From Erinaceus europaeus (lineage: Eukaryota; Chordata; Mammalia; Eulipotyphla; Erinaceidae): DNA of 64,000 nt. The first letter of the stretch is position 1. Each line of letters begins with the position of its first letter. A model generated the notes under the pieces. The model was given only the letters and a program-made list of their open reading frames with translations, made no database searches and was not told where the DNA came from. The stretch spans positions 49,147,237-49,211,236 of the forward strand of contig NC_080185.1 of assembly GCF_950295315.1 (NCBI RefSeq), read 5' to 3'. The translations under genes were made by a program, and so were the position numbers. Of the stretch, positions 10,490 to 22,020 are shown piece by piece.

Positions 10490-13400
10490 ATGGCGTTAAA
10501 ATATCCTCAGTCTTTGATATCAATAAATGTCAATGGCCTGAATTCACCTATTAAGGCACAGAGTAGGAAGATGGAACAAAAAACAAAACCTAACAATATG
10601 GTGTCTACAGGAAACCCACCTAACTCAACAAGACAAACACAGAATCAAAGTGAAAGGATGGAAAACTGTCGCACAAGCCAATGGCCCACAAAAAAGGGCA
10701 GGAACAGCTATTTTCATATCTGACATGATACACTTTCAAATAAATAAAATTTAAAAAGATAAGGAAGGATAGTACTTAATGCTAAGAGGATCAGTCGATC
10801 AAGAGGAAGGACAGAAATAATGAAACTTAGGGCAGAAATAAATGACATTGAAAATAAGAAAACCATATAAAAGATCAATGAAAGTAAATGTTGATTCTTC
10901 AAAAGAGTGAACAAAATCGACAAACCTTTAGCCTGACTCAAAAAACAAAAAAACAAAAAAAAGAAGACCCAAATAAATCACATCGTAAATGGAAGAGGAG
11001 ATATCACAATAGACACTGCAGAAATTCAACATATCATGGGGGACTTCTATGAACAACTCTATGCCACCTCGCTAGAAACCTAGAAGAAACTGATAATTTC
11101 CTAGATACTCACGAACTTCCAAAATTAAGTAAAGAGGAACTAGATAACATGAACAGGCCCATAACAGCTAATGAAATTGAAAAAGTAATCAAAAACCTTT
11201 GCAAAAATAAAAGTCCTGGACCAGATGATTTTACAAATGAATTCAACAAAACCTTCAAAGAAGAACTAATACCTCTATTTTTAAAAGTCTTCCAGAAGAT
11301 TGAAGACACTGGAATACTCCCTTTCAGTTTCTGTGAAGCCAACATCACTTTGATACCAAAAGCAGACAGGAACACAACCAAAAAAGAAAATGACAGACCA
11401 ATATCTCTGATGAACAGAGATGCTAAAATATTGAACAAAATTTTAGCCAACCAGATACAGCAGTATATTAAAAAGATTTTTCATCATGACCAAGTGGGCT
11501 TTATGCCAGGGATGCAAGGTTGTTTTAATAAATGTAAATTAATCAATGTGATCCACCACATCAATAAAAGCAAGACCAAAAACCACATGGTTATATCAAT
11601 AGATGCAGAGAAAGCCTTTGACAAAATACAACATCCCTTTATGATCATAACACTACCAAAAATGGGAATAGATAGAAAATTGCTGAAGATAGTGGAGTCT
11701 GTATATAGCAAACCTACAGCCAACATCATACTTAATGGTGACAAACTGGAAGCATTTCCCCTCATCAGGTACTAGACAGGGCTGTCCACTATCACCATTA
11801 TTATTCAACATAGTGTGAGTTCTTGCCATAGCAACCAGGCAGGAGAAAGGGATTAAAGGAATACAGATTGGAAGAGAAGTCAAACTCTCTTTATTTGCAA
11901 ATGACATGATATTATACATAGAAAAACCTAATAATCCATCAAGAAGCTTTTGGAAATCATCAGGCAATACAGTAATATATCAGGTTGTAAAATCAACATT
12001 CAGAAGTCAAGTGACATTCCTCTATGAAAACACTAAGTTAAAAGAAGTACAATAAAATATCTAGGAGTAAATATAACCAAAGAAGTGAAAGACTTGCATA
12101 CTGAAAATTATGAGTCACTACTCAATGAAATAGAAAAAGACAGAAAGAAGTGGAAAGACATTCCACATTCATGGATTGGAAGAATTAATACCATCAAAAT
12201 GAATATACTACACAGAGCCATTCATGAATTTTTTTTACATGTAAATGCACTTTTATTTATCTAGTGAAGCTGATCTGCAGGGGTCTACCTTTCTCTACCC
12301 CCTCTGTCTTTGCACTCCTCTCTCCCTTTCTCTCTGTCCTATGCAACAACAGTATCAACAACAACAATAATAATAATAACCACAACAAAGTTCAGGCAAC
12401 AAGGGCAGCAAAAGGGGGAAAAGTGGACTGCAGGAGCAGTGGATTCATTGTCCAGGCACCTAGCCCTGACAATAACCCTGGAGGCAATAAATGGATATAT
12501 AAATAAAGAAAGAAAGAATTAAATAAACAAATAAACATGACATGAATAAAAAATACAGGTAATATACATGTATAGTACATGCCTGTTTGTTTCTACTGAG
12601 TAAAATGTAAATGCACTTTATTTATTTAGTGAAGCTGATCTTCAGGGGCCTGTATTTCTCTCCCCCATCTCTCTTTCCCCTCCTCTCTCCATTTTTCTTT
12701 TTTTAAAATAATTTATTTCTTTATTGGGGAATTAATGCTTTACATTCAACAGTAAATACAATAGTTTGTACATGCATAACATTCCCCGGATTCCCATTTA
12801 ACAATACAACCCCCAATATGTCATTCATCATCTCTCATGGACCTGTATTCTCCCCACCCACCCACTCACCCCACCCCAGAGTCTTTTACTTTGGTGTAAT
12901 ACTCCAATTCCATTTCAGGTTCGACTGTGTTTTCTTTTCTAATCTTGTTTTTCAACTTCGGCCTGAGATTGAGATCATCCCATATTCATCCTTCTGTTTC
13001 TGACTTATTTCACTATGCCATGCATGAATTTAATGCTTTTCCCATCAAGATCCCAAAAAAATTTTTAGGAGAATAGAATAAATGCTACAAATGTTTATCG
13101 AACCAGAAAAGACCTAAAATTGCCAAAACAATCTTGAGATGAAATAACAGCACTGGAAGCACCACACTACCAGATCTCAAATTGTATTATAGGGACATTG
13201 TAATCAAAACTGTTTGGTGCTGGAACATGAATAGACTCACTGACCAGTGGAATAACATTGAGACCCCAGAAGTAAGCCCCCACACCTATGGACATCTAAT
13301 CTTTGACAAAGACTATTAAATGGGGAAAGGAGAGCCTCTTCAAAAAATGGTGTTGGAAAAAATGGGTTGAAAAATGCATAAGAATGAAACTGAACCACTA

Positions 13401-13607
13401 TATTTCACCAAATACAGAAGTAAATTCCAAGTGGATCAAGGACTTGGATGTTAGACCACAAACTATCAGATACTTAGAGGAAAATACTGGCAGAACTCTC
13501 TTCTGCATAAATTTTAAAGACGTGTTCAATGAAGCAAATCCAGTTAAAAAGAATACTAAGGCAAGCATAAACCTATGGGACTACATCAAATTAAAAAGCT
13601 TCTGCAC
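10490..13607 (+). pseudogene. L1 ORF2 (broken, endonuclease-RT)
   Basis: The start MALKYPQSLISINVNGLNSP at 10490 is the N-terminus of the L1 apurinic-like endonuclease. The reverse-transcriptase finger/palm region is readable in 11149-11775 ([26 protein letters not shown]). The catalytic motif near 11895 reads F-A-N-D instead of the usual F-A-D-D, a substitution of a metal-binding Asp. There are many stops and frameshifts, an internal deletion after the endonuclease start (about 10740), and a mobile-element insertion at 12235-13022. The frame resumes to [12 protein letters not shown] and then ends against the next L1. Confidence 0.85.
12235..13022. mobile_element. Composite insertion in L1 ORF2
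   Basis: L1 ORF2 breaks at cattcatgaattt and resumes at gcatgaatttaatgc, so catgaattt is probably the target-site duplication. The insert holds a 5'-truncated ERI-type SINE (+, about 12258-12520) and a second partial SINE with the same flanking words (+, about 12605-12700). A short L1 3' end follows on the - strand (about 12700-13020), from the ORF2 terminus at right to a T-rich tail at left. The two SINE pieces share the leader aaatgcactt and are spaced about 365 bp. Confidence 0.65.
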
Positions 13608-14887
13608 GGAGGAAGATGGTGGACTGAGAAGCTGCTAGCAGCGTGTGCTCTGATCACATCTTCTGGAAACGGTAGGATTTTCTGCCGTTAGCAGACCAGT
13701 CAATAAGGGGCCCTAGTGGTGACACCAAAGAGCTGACTATAACTTAATTTGGGTTAAGAATTAGAGTAAAGGTGGCACGGACTAGCGGGCGGCTGCTAGA
13801 GACTTCCCAGGCGGCACCGGGCAAGGCGGGTGGGCTGGGCATTGTCCTCCGCCTGGGAAGGCGGATCCTCTGCCGGATGCAGAGCGCTGCTGGGCAGCCG
13901 GCAGAGGACCCGGAAGGAGCACTAAGGCTCGGGGGCTTTCTCTTGGGAGTCTCCAGGGACCACCGCGACCCTGAGGGCGGATCGAAAGACTTCTTAAGTA
14001 TAGCTCTCACTGGATCAAAGGACTTGGAGCTAGTTTTCATTTTTGAGAAATCCTTTAAAAAAGTCTGGAGGGGGGGTTTCCCGGAAGATGGCAGACTGAG
14101 AAGCTGCTAGCCACCGAGCTCTGAACACATCCCCTGGAAACAATAGGATTTTCTGCCTTTAGCAGGCCAGCCAATAAGGGGTCATAGCGGTGACAAGGAG
14201 ATGACTATGACTTAATTTGGGTTAAGAATTAGAGTAGGGGAAAAAATTCTTTTTTCTTCCTTTTAATTTTCAAGCATACCTCCTTCCCCCCCCGCCATAA
14301 GCAGTCCCTGGGGACCAGCTCCTAGCAGGATACCCCCACACCACCAAACAGGGTGCTTTTTTGAATTCACGGATACACAATTGGGAAGTTCCTTGCACTG
14401 CTCTTTAATTACAACTCTTTTTCTTATCATCTCCATTTTCTCTCTCTTGTCTCTCTCTCTCTCTTTTTTTAATCTTCTTCCTTATTCTTTGCCTTTCTGA
14501 ATTTGTGAATTACTTTGGGGAAGAAATTTGACAGAGTGGACTCTCTATGTGTGTATCTCTGCTCTAGTTCCCTTTCCCCTCTTGTTACCCCTAGAATATA
14601 CGGTGGATAGTAGATTTGCATAACTGTCTATTCTTGCTATCCTCTCTTTCTTTTCTCTTTCTTCACTGGGATTTGGTTACTATTTTTTCACAGACTGGAG
14701 AAATTGTTTGGCTAACTGGTAACGATTAAACTACTTCAATACTTACTTCAGTTGCTACTGTAATTCTGGAGGGTGGTGAGTGCAATTGTCATAAAGGTAT
14801 TTAGTATAATGTTACTTGTACTCAAGATACAACAACTGAGCAACAACAGAGCATAAAAAAAGAAGAAATAAACACATAAATAAAAAA
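13608..14887 (+). promoter_or_regulatory. L1 5'UTR with duplicated head
   Basis: L1 5'UTRs carry an internal RNA polymerase II promoter. Here the first about 165 bp (agatggtggactgagaagctgctag ... gggttaagaattagagta) occur twice, at 13608 and at about 14076, about 470 bp apart. The intervening 13770-14070 is GC- and CpG-rich (gcacggactagcgggcgg, ccgggcaaggcggg), unlike the surrounding DNA. After the second head come a polypyrimidine stretch (14260-14480) and the segment shared with the other L1s up to the ORF1 start. Confidence 0.7.
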
Positions 14888-15801
14888 ATGGTTAGACCAA
14901 AAACAAATAAAACTGCTACTCCAATGAATGAAGACAAGAGCCCAGAAGAAACTACAAATCAGCCAGAAGTAACCATAGATAAAAAAAGTATGCAAGCAAT
15001 CATAAACTTATTAATCACAGAAATGAAAACAACACTGGAAGAAAGGAATGGCAGTATTAGGGAAACAACAGTTGAGACCCCCAAGGAAAATACTGATTAT
15101 CTTGAGGGAATTAGAGAACTGAAAGCTGAAATAGCTGTAATGAAGAAAGAAGCTGAGGCAAGGGAAGGCAGACTAAAAGAAGCAGAAAACAGAATTAGTC
15201 AGACAGAGGATGAGTAAGAAAAAACAAAGAAAGAGGTGAAAGAGCTTAAAAAGAGATTGAGAGACACTGAAAACAACAACAGAGACATATGGGATGATCT
15301 CAAAAGAAGTAACATTCGTATAATTGGCCTGCCAGAGGAAGAAAGAGAGGAAGGGGAAGCAAATATTCTAGAGGAAATAATACAAGAAAACTTCCCAGAC
15401 CTGAATAACAGAAAGGATATCAAGGTTCAAGAGGCCCAGAGAGTATCAAACAAAATCAACCCAGACCTGAAGACACCAAGACACATCTAGTCACAATGAG
15501 AAGAAGTAAGGATAAAGAAAGGATCCTAAAGGCTGCAAGAGAGAAACAAAAAGTAACGTACAAGGGAAAACCCATAAGATTATCTGCAGACTTCTCCACT
15601 CAAACTCTAAAAGCCAGAAGGGAGTGGCAAGATATCTATCAAGCCCTGAATGAAAAAGGGTTTCAACCAAGGATAATATATCCTGCTAGACTTTCATTCA
15701 AACTAGATGGAGGGATCAAAACCTTCTTAGATAAACAACAGTTAAAGGAGGCAACCATCACCAAGCCGGCCCTGAAAGAGGTACTAAAAGACCTCTTATA
15801 A
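14888..15801 (+). pseudogene. L1 ORF1 (one stop, one frameshift)
   Basis: The frame starts MVRPKTNKTATPMNEDKSPE and is about 304 residues if read through. Residues about 50-130 are rich in Glu/Lys heptads (coiled coil, trimerisation). An RRM core follows (NIRIIGLPEEEREEGEANIL), then the C-terminal domain (RRSKDKERILKAAREKQ) ending KDLL-stop at 15799. A TAA at 15215-15217 replaces the TTA present in the copies at 45.7 and 61.3 kb. One base is missing near 15487 (cacatctag for cacatcatag). These are few defects, so this is one of the less decayed ORF1 copies. The role (nucleic-acid chaperone) follows from the family. Confidence 0.9.
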
Positions 15802-15859
15802 ACAAGAACATCACTATAATACTTGCAATATATCAGAGCAAACAATTTTTTTTAGAACA

Positions 15860-18835
15860 ATGGCACTACAATACATTAAATCCGTAATATCAATAAATGT
15901 CAATGGCTTAAACTCACCCATCAAAAGGCACAGGGTGGGGGGATGGATCAGAAAACATAACCCAACCATATGCTGCTTGCAAGAATCCCATCTGTCACAA
16001 CAAGATAAACACAGACTTAAAGTGAAAGGATGGAAAACTATCATACAGGCTAACAGACCACAAAAGGGGCAGGAAAAGCCATTCTCTTTATTAAACAAAG
16101 TAATAAAAGATAGGCAAGGACATTACATAATGATTAGAGGATCAATCAGCCAAGAAGACTTAACAATTATTAACATCTATGCACCCAACGAGGGACCATC
16201 TAAATACATTAGGCATCTACTGAACGAATTTCAAAAATACATCAATAGTAATACAATAATAGTGGGAGAGTTCAATACCCCACTCTCACACTTAGACAGA
16301 TCAACAAAGCAGAGAACCAATAAAGATACAAGAGAATTGAATGAAGAGATCAACACACTAGACCTCTTGGACATTTTAGACTCCTCCACCCCAAAAAACT
16401 GGAATACACCTTCTTTTCAAATCCACATAACACATACTCAAGGATAGACCACATGTTAGGCCACAAAGACAGCATCAATAAATTCAAGAGCATTGAAATC
16501 ATCCCAAGTATCTTCTCAGACCACAGTGGAGTAAAACTAACATTTAATAACAAACGGAAAATTATTAAAAGACACAGAATTTGGAAACTAAACAACATGC
16601 TCCTTAAGAACCACTGGGTCAGAGACTCACTCAAACAGGAAATTCAAATGTTCCTGGAAACTAATGAAAATGAAGACACAACCTATCAAAATATTTGGGA
16701 CACAGCGAAAGCAGTACTGAGAGGGAAACTTATAGCCATACAATCACATATTAAACACCAAGAAGAAGCTCAAATGAACGACCTTACTGCACATCTCAAG
16801 GACTTAGAGGAAGAGGAACAAAGGAACCCTAAAGCAACCAGAAGGACAGAAATCACTAAAGTTAGAGCAGAAATAAACAACATCGAAAATAAAAGAACCA
16901 TACAAAAGTTTATGAAGCCAAATGTTGGTTCTTTGAAAGATTAAACAAAATTGACAAACCCCTCGCCAGACTCATCAAACATAAAAGTGAGAAGACTCAA
17001 ATTAATAGAATTGTAAACGATGCAGGAGATATCACAACTGACACCACAGAAATCCAGAGAATCCTGCGAAACTTCTATAAAGAACTATACGCCACCAAGC
17101 TAGAGAATCTGGAAGAAATGGAACAATTCCTAGAAACCTATGCACTTCCAAAACTGAACCAAGGAGAACTACAAAATCTAAATGCACCAAAAACAGACAA
17201 AGAAATTTAAACCGTTATTAAGAATCTCCCAAACAACAAAAGTCCTGGACCAGTTAATACCCATACTTCTTAATCTATTCCATAAGATTGAAGAAACAGG
17301 AATACTCCCTTCCACCTTTTATGAAGCCAACATCACCCTGATACCAAAAGCTGATAGGGACAGAACAAAAAAGGAAAACTACAGACCAATATCTCTGATG
17401 AACATAGATGCCAAAATATTAAACAAGATCTTGGCCAACCAGATACAGCAACACATCAAAAAGATTGTTCATCATGACAAAGTGGGATTCATCCCAGGAA
17501 TGTAAGGCTGGTTCAACATCCGTAAATCAATCAATGTCATTCACCACACCAATAAAAGCAAAGCCAGAAACCACATGATTATCTCAATAGATGCAGAGAA
17601 AGCCTTTGACAAAATTCAACACCCATTCATGCTCAAAACTCTACAAAAAATGGGAATAGATGGGAAATTCCTCAAGACAATGGAATCCATATAGAGAAAA
17701 CTTTCAGCCAACATCACACTCAATAGACAGAAGTTGAAAGCATTCCCACTCAGATTGGAGACCATACAGGGCTGTCCACTGTCACCGTTACTCTTCAACA
17801 TAGTATTGGAAGTTCTTTCCATAGCAATCAGGCAAGAGAAAGAAATCAAAGGAATAGAGATTGGAAGGGAAGAAGTCAAGCTCTCACTATTTGCAGATGA
17901 TATGATAGTATACATAGAAAGACCTAAAGAATCCAGTAGAAAATTACTGGAAGTTATTAGGCAATATAGGTATTATTAGGCAAGGTATCAGGCTACAAAA
18001 TCAATGTACAAAAATCAGTGGCATTTCTTTATGAAAACACTAAATCTGAAGAAGAAGACATCCAGAAATCACTCCCATTTACTGTTTCAGCAAAATCAAT
18101 CAAATACCTAGGAATAAAGTTGACCAAAGAAGCGAAAGACTTGTATGCTGAAAACTATGAGTCGCTACTCAAGGAAATAGAAACTGATACCAAGAAATGG
18201 AAAGATATCCCATGCTCATGGATTAGAAGAATAAATATCATCAAAATGAATATTCTCCCCAGAGCCATATACAAATTTAATGCAATACCCATCAAAGTTC
18301 CACTAAGCTTCTTTAAGAGAATAGAAAAAACACTACAATCATTTATCTGGAACCTGAAAACACTGATAATTGCCCAAACCATCTTGAGTAAAAGAAACAG
18401 AAATGGAGGCATCACATTCCCAGACCTTAAACTATATTATAAAGCTATCAACATCAAAACAACATGGTACTGGAACAAAAATAGGCACACAGACCAGTGG
18501 AACAGAATTGAAAGCCCAGAAGTAAATCCCAACACCTATGGGCATCTAATCTTTGATAAGGGGCCCCAAGGATTAAATGGAAAAAGGAGGCTCTCTTCAA
18601 TAAATGGTGCTGGGAAAACTGGGTTGAAACATGCAGAAGAATGAAATTGAACCACTTTATCTCACCAGAAACAAAAATCATCTCCAAATGGATCAAAGAC
18701 CTAGATGTAAGAGCAGAAACAATCAAATACGTAGAGGAAAACATTGGTAAAACACTTTCCCACCTACACCTCAAGGACATCTTTGATGAATCAAACCCAA
18801 TTGCAAGGAAGACTAAAGCAGAAACAAACCAATGG
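15860..18835 (+). pseudogene. L1 ORF2 (endonuclease-RT, broken)
   Basis: The endonuclease N-terminus is MALQYIKSVISINVNGLNSP. The endonuclease core motif reads VGEFNTPLS, with Glu where other copies have Asp (GDFNTPLS at 44650 and 59660). Reverse-transcriptase blocks are [20 protein letters not shown] (about 17330), [10 protein letters not shown] (about 17580) and LFADDMIVY (about 17885), the last intact. Frames are broken at about 16080 (deletion), 16447, 16905, 17212, 17505 and 17980. A deletion removes part of the finger region near 17250. The C-terminus is lost at 18835. It cannot encode a working enzyme. Confidence 0.9.
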
Positions 18836-19520
18836 ATCCCAACCTATTCAATGCAATGAGTATCACCTCAGCATGCTTCACTTTAGACTGTGTCCAGAGA
18901 TGTCTGGTGTGTAATGTCATCCCTTCACCCTTATTATTCGGGTGAGACCTTTCCTTTCATAGTATTCTCTAATTCTATTCCTAACAAAAGTCTTTTTGCT
19001 TATGTAATTGTCTCCCTGCTGAACATGGGCGTTGACAGGTCGATCCATACTTCCATCATGCCTCCCTCTTTCCCTAGTGGGGCGGGATTCTGGGGAATCA
19101 GAGCTGCAGGACACATTGGTGGGGTTGTCTGTCCAGGAAATTCTGGTTGGCATCATGCTAGCATCTGGAACCTGGTGGATGAAAAGAGAGTTGACCCATA
19201 AAGGCAAACAAAGTTTTGACTAATCATGAACCTAAAGGCTGGAATAGTGCAGATGATGGGTTAGGGGAGTCTCTGTTTTGTAGATAGCTAGTAGGCATAT
19301 TTTAGTTAAATTCCAAAGGACCTGTGGCTGTACTAGTTTTTTTTTTCTTCCACCTTCTACATGCTACAAGGACCGTGGGTACATACTCCAAGAGGTTTAA
19401 AGTACAGGAAAGCTATCAAGGGAGGGGATGGGATACGGAGTTCTGGTGGTGGGAATTGTGTGGAGTTGTATCCCTCTTTTCCTATAGTTTTGTTAGTGTT
19501 TCCTTTTTATAAAAAAATTA
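18836..19520. mobile_element. L1 3'UTR with internal inversion
   Basis: Compared with the - strand 3'UTR at 57062-58350, this piece reads in + orientation from 18836 to about 18990 and in - orientation from about 18991 to 19345 (gctgaacatgggcgttgac ... ggctgtactag). It returns to + orientation from about 19346 to 19520 (ccaccttctac ... gtttcctttttat), ending A-rich. A closely similar inverted join occurs at 52915-53430. Confidence 0.7.
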
Positions 19521-19544
19521 AATTAAATTTTAAAAAGTCTTCTT

Positions 19545-19910
19545 GCATAATCATTATGCTGTCTCCCCAGTCTGACAAATTTCACTTTGTGGTTTCACTT
19601 TCTTTTTTTTTTCTTAAATTTTACATATGTGTGAGATCATACTGCATTTTTCTTCACTTTTTTAGATTATTTCATTTAATGATTTCTTCATATTCTATCA
19701 AAGATGAGGTAGCAAAAATAACATCATAATTTTTAATAGTTGAGCAGTAGCTCATTGTGTATATGTATCACAACTTTCTTAGTTATTCATTTGTTGCTGG
19801 ACATCTGGGTTACTTCCAAGTTTGGGTTATTACATACTTTGATATGAACATAGGACTACATAGATCTCTTTGGATTAATATATTTTTGTCCCGTGCCTAT
19901 ATTCTTGCAT
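19545..19910 (-). mobile_element. SINE scrap and old L1 ORF2 end
   Basis: A short piece at 19545-19572 is the reverse complement of the ERI-2-like SINE head (gcataatcattatgctgtctccccag). From about 19600 to 19910, the words agtagctcattgtgtatatgtatca and cttagttattcatttgttgctggac are the reverse complement of the L1 ORF2 C-terminal region. Both are degraded. Confidence 0.6.
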
Positions 19911-20370
19911 TTTTAAATAGTAAAACACATATGAAACAGAGATGGCTTTATTCAAGTTTGATAGCCAGGAAGTGAGCTGGACAATGGATCTAGGATAGTA
20001 GTGACCAAAAACTTCTTCTTTTCTACAGTGCTCTTCTTCATCTCTGGTCACCATCTTCAACATATCATATAAAGCTGCTTAACAAAGTGTCTGATAAGAG
20101 TTAAAGGATCTATCAAAGAAAATGGTTAATCATATTTTAATGAATTCCCTATTTTGTTATCTCCTGATAAGCACAAATTTAATCTACACTGAAAAACTAA
20201 ACAAGTTTGCAAACAAAAAGGCTTTTAATATGTCTCATTGACTAAAATTTTATTGATAAATTTTAAGCAGATTGATCACTTGGGACTCAGTATTTACCTG
20301 TTAAAAACCTAGGCCATGTTTGTGTCAAAAATTAAATATACTGAAGACATACACAAATCTGATACCACTA
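19911..20370. other. Unassigned sequence
   Basis: AT-rich, with no recognised repeat or gene. Confidence 0.4.
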
Positions 20371-20612
20371 TGGATCAGACAAGAAAGATATATCAACATA
20401 TACTGATCGGAAAGGTAGAAATCAAGCTATCAGTATTTGTGAATGATATGGCACCAAGAAAAAATAATACAGGAAATAACTAATAAATTTCGTAAAGTAA
20501 CAGGGTATAAAATCAATATACATAACTTTTGGCATTTCTGTATACACTAATATAGCTTGATTTCTTCTTTTCAAATCTGTATATTTTGATATATCTTTCT
20601 TGTCTGACATAT
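20371..20612 (+). mobile_element. Old L1 ORF2 scrap flanked by inverted repeats
   Basis: The words aaggtagaaatcaagctatcag and agggtataaaatcaatatac are from the L1 ORF2 reverse-transcriptase region. About 45-50 bp at the left (20374-20435, gacaagaaagatatatcaa ...) recur inverted at 20560-20610 (ttgatatatctttcttgtc). Confidence 0.55.
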
Positions 20613-20629
20613 TTTTCTTGTCTGAATAA

Positions 20630-21350
20630 AAAAGAAGTGAGTCTCAATAAATAGAATTGTAAACGGTGGAGGAGATATCACAACTGACACCACAGAAATC
20701 ATGTGAAACTTCTATGAAGAAGTATATACCACCAAGCTAGAGAATCTGGAAGAAATAGAAGAATTCCTATAAGCATCTGCCCTTCCAAAACCGAAGTAAG
20801 AAGAAATAAAAAACCTAAATGAACCAATCATAGACAAAGAAATCGAAATCATTATTAAGAATCTACCCAACAACAAAAGTCCTGGACCAGATGGCTTCAC
20901 AAATGAATTCTACAAAACCTTCAGGAAACAGTAATATCTATACTTCTTTTTTTTAATTTTTTTTGTAATTTTATTTATTATTTATTTTCCCTTTTGTTGC
21001 CCTTGTTGTCTTTTTATTTTTGTTGTAGTTATTATTATTGTTGTTGTTGATATCATTGTTGTTGGATAGGACAGAGAGAAATGGAGAGAGGAGGGGAAGA
21101 CAGAGAGGGGGAGAGAAAGACAGACGCCTGCAGACCTGCTTCACCACCTGTGAAGTGACTCCCCTGCAGGTGGGGAGCTGGGGGCTCGAACCGGGATCCT
21201 CACGCCAGTCCCTGCGCTTTGCGCCACCTGCGCTTAACCCACTGCGCCACTGCCCGGCTCCCAATATCTATACTTCTAAAGCTTTTCCACAAGATCTAAG
21301 AAACAGGAAGACCCCTTCCACCTTCTATGAAGTCAACATATTTTTAACAG
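20630..21350 (+). mobile_element. L1 ORF2 fragment split by a SINE
   Basis: L1 ORF2 linker and finger-region sequence (acggtggaggagatatcacaac ... caacaacaaaagtcctggaccaga) runs to 20945 and resumes at 21263. The interruption is a near-consensus ERI-1 SINE. It is 5' and 3' truncated with several stops. Confidence 0.8.
20946..21262 (-). mobile_element. ERI-1-like SINE, near-consensus, with TSD
   Basis: This full element on the - strand starts at gggagccgggcagtggcgca (21262), with the B-box-like sequence ggttcgagccc and a T-rich (A-rich on its own strand) end at left. The 15-bp word aatatctatacttct stands on both sides (about 20934-20948 and 21264-21278), a perfect target-site duplication inside the L1 host. 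The good head, intact boxes and perfect duplication mark a young insertion. Confidence 0.9.
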
Positions 21351-21414
21351 AGGCATGAGAAATTGTACAACAATTGTACTGTTATCCAATAAATTATTTA
21401 AAGGATTGGAAAAA

Positions 21415-21690
21415 ATGGGGACCTAGTGGTAGGACACCAGCTTAAGTTCACATAGTACAAAATGCAAGAACCCAAATAAGAATTCCTTTTGCGTCCCCAG
21501 TTCCACACCTGCAGGGGGGTAGATTCACAGGCGGTGAAGAGGGTCTGAATGTGTCTCTTTTTCTCTCTGTTTCCTCTTCTCTCTAAATTTCCCTCTGTCC
21601 TATCCAATAAAAAATGGACGACAGGAGCAGTGAATTCACAGTGCCATCACCAAGCACCAGCAATAACACTGAAGAAGAAAAAAAAAAAAA
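21415..21690 (+). mobile_element. SINE, diverged ERI type
   Basis: The degraded head is followed by acctgcaggggg, the ggcggtgaagagg body, the pyrimidine-rich segment and cctatccaataaaa. The extended 3' block (ggagcagtgaattcacagtg ... cagcaataacactg) and a poly-A complete it. Confidence 0.75.
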
Positions 21691-21704
21691 AGGAAAAATG
21701 TGCT

Positions 21705-21840
21705 AACTTTAGTTTTTTTTTTCTTTGTCTCAGGGATATTGCTGGGATTTGGCCTAGTGGCCTTTTTTATCCCCCCAGATATAATAGAAAAAAATTAAGA
21801 GGGTGGGGGAGATTGAGATGGAGAAGGAGATGAAGAGGTA

Positions 21841-21888
<48 letters not shown>

Positions 21889-22020
21889 CCTCCAAGTCTG
21901 CTTGACTGCTTGTGAGCTTTCTCCCTGCAGTTGGAAATAAGGGGCTCAATCCCAAATCCTTGCGCTGGTCCTTGCACATAGTGCTATGAGCTCTTAACTG
22001 AGTGTGTCACAGCTTGGGCC
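21705..22020 (-). mobile_element. SINE with (GA)n expansion
   Basis: Read on the - strand, the element has an ERI-type head (about 22020), the ctgcag body and a pyrimidine segment. That segment has expanded into a (CT)n/(GA)n microsatellite at 21840-21887. The left end carries the extended 3' block. Confidence 0.7.

Larger units (their letters stand above)
8836..13607 (+). mobile_element. Older L1, 3'-truncated
   Basis: The order is a 5'UTR-like region (8836-9505), ORF1 (9506-10433), ORF2 (10490-13607), and then an abrupt stop inside the ORF2 C-terminal region, exactly where another L1 5'UTR starts. A composite insertion (about 12235-13022) interrupts ORF2 and is bounded by a repeated catgaattt. 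The sequence is more diverged than the L1s at 13.6, 39.5 and 57 kb, so it is an earlier subfamily. Confidence 0.85.
13608..18835 (+). mobile_element. Young-type L1, full 5' end, 3' rearranged
   Basis: It starts with ggaggaagatggtggactgag, the same 5' end as the - strand L1s at 47640 and 63206. The order is 5'UTR (13608-14887), ORF1 (14888-15801), ORF2 (15860-18835). ORF2 is joined directly to the middle of the 3'UTR at 18836, so the ORF2 C-terminus is deleted. The remaining 3'UTR (to 19520) is partly inverted. All frames are disrupted. Confidence 0.9.

Noticed and set aside
20946..21262. tRNA gene signal
   Set aside because: The A/B-box words belong to tRNA-derived SINE heads. None of the SINE heads in the window forms a full cloverleaf with acceptor stem, and all continue into SINE bodies.
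21767..21979. Ser-Leu repeat open frame
   Set aside because: It is a reading of the (GA)n/(CT)n microsatellite inside a SINE.
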